Part shown: piece by piece, positions 58,203-64,000 of the stretch
Layout: every line of letters starts with the position of its first letter
Position numbering within the stretch: position 1 is the first letter of the stretch
Source of the DNA: Microbacterium galbinum
GTDB taxonomy: Bacteria; Actinomycetota; Actinomycetes; Actinomycetales; Microbacteriaceae
Assembly (NCBI RefSeq): GCF_023091225.1
Contig: NZ_JAHWXM010000001.1
Coordinates: 2,170,001-2,234,000 of the forward strand
Direction: 5' to 3'
Length of the DNA: 64,000 nucleotides
Program-made: the position numbers and the translations under genes
Notes under the pieces: model-generated
What the model was told of the DNA's origin: nothing
The model's input: the letters and a program-made list of their open reading frames with translations, nothing else
Database searches by the model: none

Positions 58203-58919
58203 GTGGGACTACTTGACAGCTTTGAGAAGGGTCTCGAGCGCGCCGTGAACGGCGCGTTCGCGAAGACCTTCCGCAGCGGCATCCAGCCGGTGGAGATCGC
58301 TTCGGCGCTGCGGCGCGAGGCCGATACGAAGGCGGCGGTCGTCAGCCGCGACCGCATCATCGCGCCCAACAACTACGTCGTGCGCCTCAGCGCCGACGAC
58401 GCCGAGCGGATGCGCGGACTCGGCGGCGCTCTGACCGACGAGCTGCACGCCCTGCTCACGAAGCACTCGAAGTCGCAGGGCTACAGCTTCGGCGGCCCGC
58501 TCTCGATCGTGCTCGAACCCGACGAGAAGGTGTCGACGGGTACGGTGCGCGTCAGCTCCGGAACGGTCGAGGGCCGTGTGAGCTGGGAGGCCGTGGTCGA
58601 CGTCGACGGTCGCCGGCACCGCATCACCCGCGCGCGCACCGTCATCGGACGCGGCACGGATGCCGACATCACCATCGCGGATGCCGGATCGAGCCGTAAG
58701 CACGCCGAGATCCTCTGGGACGGCGAGCGCGCCATGATGCGCGACCTCGGCTCCACCAACGGCACCAAGGTGAACGGTCAGAAGCTGCGCGAAGCGGCCC
58801 TCCCCTCCGACACCACGATCACGATCGGTCGCACCGATCTCGTCTTCCGCGTGGTGCCGCAGACGGTACCTGCGCGTGTCAGCGACGCCACCCGTGCGTT
58901 CGGAGGCATCCATGAGTGA
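58203..58919 (+). CDS. fhaA: FhaA-type DUF3662/FHA protein (238 aa)
   Basis: The N-terminal DUF3662 domain (GLLDSFEKGLERAVNGAF; SGIQPVEIASALRREAD) is followed by a C-terminal FHA domain (TVIGRGTDADITI, SSRKHAEI, LGSTNGTKVNG) that binds phosphothreonine. In mycobacteria FhaA controls late peptidoglycan synthesis with MviN. It is much shorter than the mycobacterial protein because the long middle linker is missing. GTG 58203 has GAGGAG at the right spacing. First gene of the growth operon; it overlaps fhaB. Confidence 0.92.
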   Translation: MGLLDSFEKGLERAVNGAFAKTFRSGIQPVEIASALRREADTKAAVVSRDRIIAPNNYVVRLSADDAERMRGLGGALTDELHALLTKHSKSQGYSFGGPLSIVLEPDEKVSTGTVRVSSGTVEGRVSWEAVVDVDGRRHRITRARTVIGRGTDADITIADAGSSRKHAEILWDGERAMMRDLGSTNGTKVNGQKLREAALPSDTTITIGRTDLVFRVVPQTVPARVSDATRAFGGIHE

Positions 58920-59448
58920 ACTGGTCCTCCTGCTCCTGCGCATCGGTTTCCTGGTGCTGCTGTGGTTCTTCGTGTTCGGCGTGGTCTACTCGCTGCGCGC
59001 CGATCTCTTCGGCGTGAAGGTGCGCAAGCTCCCCGCCGAGGCCGCTGCGGGTGCCCCGGCATCCGGCTCCGCGGCTCCGGCCGCCCCCGTCGCGAAGCCG
59101 GCCTCGGCGAAGCCCGCCTCCGCCAAGCCCTCCACGGGTCCGGCGACCGTCGCGACCGCCCAGCGTCTCGTCATCACCTCGGGCCCGAAGGCGGGGCTCG
59201 AACTCCCCCTCGGCAACGACACCCTCACGATCGGCCGCTCGAGCGAGTCCGCCCTCGTGATCCGTGACGACTACACGTCCAGCCACCACGCCCGCCTGAT
59301 CCTGCGCGGCGACGCGTGGGCGGTGCAGGACCTCGACTCCACCAACGGCACGTTCGTCGCGGGCCAGCGCGTCGGCAACTCCCCCGTCTCGCTGTCGCTC
59401 GGCACCCCCATCAAGGTGGGCGCCACGACCTTCGAGCTGCGAGCCTGA
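58912..59448 (+). CDS. fhaB: FhaB/FipA-type membrane FHA protein (178 aa)
   Basis: One N-terminal membrane helix (LLLLRIGFLVLLWFFVFGVV), an Ala/Pro-rich linker with KPASAKPASAKPS repeats, and a C-terminal FHA domain (LTIGRSSESALVI, SSHHARLI, DSTNGTFVAGQRV). FipA in mycobacteria acts in cell division and is a kinase substrate. It overlaps the fhaA stop by eight bases. Confidence 0.92.
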   Translation: MSELVLLLLRIGFLVLLWFFVFGVVYSLRADLFGVKVRKLPAEAAAGAPASGSAAPAAPVAKPASAKPASAKPSTGPATVATAQRLVITSGPKAGLELPLGNDTLTIGRSSESALVIRDDYTSSHHARLILRGDAWAVQDLDSTNGTFVAGQRVGNSPVSLSLGTPIKVGATTFELRA

Positions 59449-59455
59449 CGCCGGC

Positions 59456-60759
<1,304 letters not shown>

Positions 60760-60763
<4 letters not shown>

Positions 60764-62145
60764 GCACCGACGTCTCCGCCGACACCGCGGTCCTCAAGGC
60801 GCTCAAGCGCATCCGCACCCCGCAGAAGCAGCGCAACCGCGAGTTCTGGCTGCTCCTGTTCGCCGTGCTGATCGCGGGCTCCGCGCTCACTCTCGTGCAG
60901 CTCGGCGCCCTCGGCACCGTCGACCCCGTCATCCTCGCGATCGGCGGCGGCCTGGCCGTGCTCGCCTTCGCCCTGCACATCGTGCTGCGGGTCGTGGCGT
61001 CGGATGCCGATCCCTTCGTCGTCCCGATCGCGACTCTGCTCACGGGCCTCGGCATCGCGATGATCTACCGGATCGACATCGCCAAGTCGTTCACCGGGTG
61101 GGATGCCTATTCGACGAAGCAGCTCGCCTGGACCGGCATCTCGTTGGCGGGCGCGATCGCCGCGGTGATCCTGCTGCGCAACTACCGCGTCCTCTTCCGC
61201 TACACGTACATCTTCGGCTTCGCGGGCATCGTGTTCCTGCTGCTGCCGTTCGTGCCCGGCCTGCGCATCCCCGACGCGAATGCGGCCGTGTGGGTGTCGC
61301 TCGGCGGGGCGTTCGCCTTCCAGCCGGGTGAGATCGCGAAGATCTGCCTCGCGATCTTCTTCGCGGGCTACCTCGTGCGCACGCGTGAGAGCCTCACCTC
61401 GGTCGGCACGCGCTTCCTCGGCATGACCTGGCCGCGCATGCGCGAACTGGGTCCGGTGCTGGTGGTGTGGCTGATCTCGCTCGGCATCATCGTGCTGCAG
61501 CGCGATCTCGGTACCGGAACCCTGATCTTCGGCATGTTCGTGGCGATGCTGTACGTCGCCACCGGCAAGACCAGCTGGGTCGTCATCGGCCTCGGGCTCG
61601 TGGCGGCGGGCGTCGCGCTCGCGACCCAGATCCTCAGCTACGTGCGCGGGCGCTTCATCAACTGGCTGTTCCTGTTCGACCCGAACCAGGTCGACCCCGA
61701 ACGTGCCGGCTACCAGCCCATGCAGGGGCTCTTCGGTCTCGCGCACGGCGGGATGCTCGGTACCGGTTGGGGCCAGGGCCGCCCATGGGTCACTCCCCTG
61801 GCCCACAGCGACTACATCATCACCAGCCTCGGTGAGGAGATCGGCCTGATCGGCCTTTTCGCGATCCTCTGCCTGTACATGGTGTTCGTCAGTCGCGGGG
61901 TGCGCATCGGTCTCGCCGGTCAGGACGACTTCGGCAAGCTGCTCGCGATCGGGTTCTCGTTCACGATCGCCCTCCAGGTCTTCATCATGGTCGGCGGTGT
62001 CACCCGCCTCATCCCGCTGACGGGTCTGACCACGCCGTTCCTCGCCGCGGGCGGTTCGTCGCTCGTCGCCAACTGGCTCATCGTGGCACTGCTGCTGCGC
62101 ATCTCCGACGGCGTACGCCGCCAACCGAGGGTGGTGATCGGATGA
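60760..62145 (+). CDS. rodA: RodA/FtsW-type SEDS glycosyltransferase (461 aa)
   Basis: Polymerises lipid II into peptidoglycan strands together with its partner transpeptidase. About ten to twelve membrane helices; the SEDS landmarks LQRDLGTGTLIFG, PMQGLFGLAHGGMLGTGWGQ and FLAAGGSSLVANW are present. Four-base overlaps on both sides couple it to pstP and pbpA. Confidence 0.94.
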
Positions 62146-63596
62146 CCCGTGAGTTGCGTCGCCTGAGCATCGTGATGCTCTTCATGTTCATCGCGCTGTT
62201 CGCCGCCACCAGCTGGATCCAGGTCGTCGACGCCGATGCGCTGGCCCAGAACGACAACAACCAGCGCACGCGCCTCGACAGCTATGAGATCCAGCGCGGC
62301 TCGATCATCATCGACGGTACGAACGTCGCCACCTCCGTGCCGTCCGACGATCGCTATCAGTTCCAGCGCGTGTATGCCGACGCCGGCATGTGGGCGCCCG
62401 TCACCGGATACTTCAACGCCGCCCTCGATTCCCGCACCGGCATCGAGCAGGCGATGAACGCCGATCTCTCGGGAACCGGATCGAGCGCATTCTTCTCCGA
62501 GATCGAGCGCATCCTCTCCGGGCAGCCGCAGACCGGCTTCAGCGTCGAGCTCTCGCTCGATGCCGCGGCCCAGAAGGCCGCCTACGATGCGCTCGGCGGG
62601 CTGCAGGGCGCGGTCGTCGCGATCGAACCCAGCACGGGCCGCATTCTGGCGATGGTCTCGACGCCCGGTTTCGACACGAACCTGCTCGCCACGCACGATG
62701 CGGATGCCGCGAACGCGACGTACGACCAGCTGGTGCAGGATCCGCTCAAGCCGCTCTCCAACCGCGCGATCGCCGGCGACCTCAACCCGCCGGGCTCGAC
62801 GTTCAAGCTCGTCGTTGCGGCAGCCGCCTACGCGAGCGGTGACTTCACGCCCGACTCCACGCTCCCGAACCCCGCGTCGTACACGCTTCCCGGGTCGAGC
62901 AACCGCGTCTCGAACGCATGGGGAGGCACCTGCGGCGGCGGTGAGACCGTCACGATCGCCGAGGCGATCCGCCTGAGCTGCAACATCCCCATGGCCGAGC
63001 TCGCGGTGAAGCTCGGAGACGACGCGATCCGCGAGATGGCGGAGAAGTTCGGCTACAACCAGAGCTTCGAGACGCCGCTCGTCTCGACCGCCTCGAGCTA
63101 CCCGCGCGCGCTCGACGACGCGCAGACGGCCCTCTCCGGATTCGGACAGGGACAGGTCACGGCGACGCCGTTGCAGGTCGCGATGATCTCGGCCGGAATC
63201 GCGAACGACGGCCTGGTGATGAACCCGCGGATGGTCGATCAGGTGATCGGCAACGACCTCTCGGTCGTGCGTTCCTACGACGACACCGAGTTCGGCCGTG
63301 CGCTCGAGCCCGACATCGCCGACGAGGTGACGGATGCCATGGTCGCGAGCGTCTCAACGGGCGCTGCGCAGGGTGCAAGAATAGACGGGATCGACGTGGC
63401 CGGTAAGACCGGCACCGCTGAGAACGGAAACAAGCCGCACACGTTGTGGTTCACCGGCTTCGCGCCGGCGGACGACCCCGCTGTGGCGGTGGCAGTCGTC
63501 GTCGAAGACGGCGGAGGACAGGGTCAATCCGGATCCGGCGACACGATCGCCGCTCCGATTGCGAAGAAGGTCATAGAGGCGGTGCTGGGCAGATGA
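62142..63596 (+). CDS. pbpA: Penicillin-binding protein PbpA, transpeptidase (484 aa)
   Basis: Single N-terminal membrane helix ([19 protein letters not shown]), a dimerisation domain, then the transpeptidase with the SxxK motif in [10 protein letters not shown], the SxN motif in RLSCNIPM and the KTG motif in [11 protein letters not shown]. It cross-links peptidoglycan and works with RodA. It overlaps pknA by four bases. Confidence 0.94.
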   Translation: MTRELRRLSIVMLFMFIALFAATSWIQVVDADALAQNDNNQRTRLDSYEIQRGSIIIDGTNVATSVPSDDRYQFQRVYADAGMWAPVTGYFNAALDSRTGIEQAMNADLSGTGSSAFFSEIERILSGQPQTGFSVELSLDAAAQKAAYDALGGLQGAVVAIEPSTGRILAMVSTPGFDTNLLATHDADAANATYDQLVQDPLKPLSNRAIAGDLNPPGSTFKLVVAAAAYASGDFTPDSTLPNPASYTLPGSSNRVSNAWGGTCGGGETVTIAEAIRLSCNIPMAELAVKLGDDAIREMAEKFGYNQSFETPLVSTASSYPRALDDAQTALSGFGQGQVTATPLQVAMISAGIANDGLVMNPRMVDQVIGNDLSVVRSYDDTEFGRALEPDIADEVTDAMVASVSTGAAQGARIDGIDVAGKTGTAENGNKPHTLWFTGFAPADDPAVAVAVVVEDGGGQGQSGSGDTIAAPIAKKVIEAVLGR

Positions 63597-64000
63597 GACC
63601 GACGCAGGGTGTGTCGTTCGGTGGTCGTTACGAGCTGCAGTCGCGTATCGCGATCGGTGGCATGGGTGAGGTCTGGGAGGCGACGGATCACGTCATCGGA
63701 CGTACCGTCGCGATCAAGATCCTCAAGGACGAGTACATGGGCGACCCCGGGTTCCTCGAGCGCTTCCGCGCCGAGGCCCGTCACGCCGCACTCGTCAACC
63801 ATGAGGGCATCGCGAGCGTGTTCGACTACGGCGAGGAGAACGGCAGCGCCTATCTCGTCATGGAGCTCGTGCCCGGCGAGGCGCTGTCGACCGTGCTCGA
63901 GCGCGACGGCGCGCTGAGCGCCGACAAGACTCTCGACATCGTCGCCCAGACGGCATCCGCTCTGCAGGCCGCGCACGCGGCGGGTCTCGTCCACCGCGAC
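63593..64000 (+). CDS. pknA: Ser/Thr protein kinase PknA, 5' part (136 codons in window)
   Basis: The kinase N-lobe is complete: Gly-rich loop [10 protein letters not shown], the catalytic Lys in VAIKIL and the helix C region ([18 protein letters not shown]). The reading frame leaves the window at LVHRD, the start of the catalytic loop. Identification as PknA rather than PknB rests on position after pbpA. It controls growth and division through FhaA/FhaB and other substrates in relatives. Confidence 0.9.
   Translation, partial: MRPTQGVSFGGRYELQSRIAIGGMGEVWEATDHVIGRTVAIKILKDEYMGDPGFLERFRAEARHAALVNHEGIASVFDYGEENGSAYLVMELVPGEALSTVLERDGALSADKTLDIVAQTASALQAAHAAGLVHRD

Overview
The window is high-GC DNA with dense coding on both strands and frequent ATGA start/stop overlaps. 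Its genes point to an actinobacterium of the Microbacteriaceae type, most likely Microbacterium or a close relative (inferred from gene content and style; no 16S rRNA gene is present). The right end carries the conserved actinobacterial growth cluster (tRNA-Leu, fhaA, fhaB, pstP, rodA, pbpA, pknA), which normally lies near oriC.

Region 1 (1-22.6 kb) is a surface-protein island. Four large secreted proteins end in LAxTG motifs followed by a membrane segment and a basic tail: an RCC1-propeller protein, two DUF11/DUF7507-type repeat proteins and a SpaA/SdrD-B-like pilin/adhesin. They are interleaved with two paralogous sigma factors (one membrane-tethered with an extra-membrane domain) and two paralogous ~520-aa LuxR-type regulators without the usual ATPase module. 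Promoter-proximal repeats recur here: a ~31-bp element shared by a sigma gene and an adhesin gene, 11-bp-period TTCACCC repeats upstream of two adhesins, and paired 16-bp inverted repeats. No sortase gene is in the window.

Region 2 (22.85-35.94 kb) is a catabolic cluster. A six-gene leftward operon encodes an amidohydrolase, an RbsABC-type importer, an Ntn-hydrolase of the penicillin acylase family and an aldehyde dehydrogenase. A divergent rightward set encodes two TetR regulators, an ornithine-cyclodeaminase-like protein and a sarcosine-oxidase-like flavoprotein. Together they suggest uptake of an N-acylated amine, deacylation, oxidative deamination and aldehyde oxidation (inference).

Region 3 (35.9-41.1 kb) holds a further surface protein with a degenerate anchor, a small membrane protein, an NTF2-like protein, a TetR/DUF952 divergent pair, thioredoxin and NhaA. 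Region 4 (41.2-57.9 kb) holds a DUF222-HNH protein with a LexA-like box, a NarL-type two-component system, an ABC-2 exporter, an ECF sigma operon with a CU044_5270-like partner, a gene flanked by 39-bp direct repeats, an internally duplicated protein of unknown function, a DUF4291 protein, membrane proteins, an aldo/keto reductase, a siderophore-interacting protein, a lipoprotein and an SDR/MarR divergent pair with twin operators. Region 5 (57.9-64 kb) is the tRNA-Leu and growth-control cluster, with pknA cut by the window edge.

Two cross-cutting patterns stand out. At least five genes have a TANNNT hexamer exactly six bases before the ATG, consistent with leaderless transcription. At five loci the 3' end of a gene, including its stop codon, is duplicated as a 12-39 bp direct repeat.
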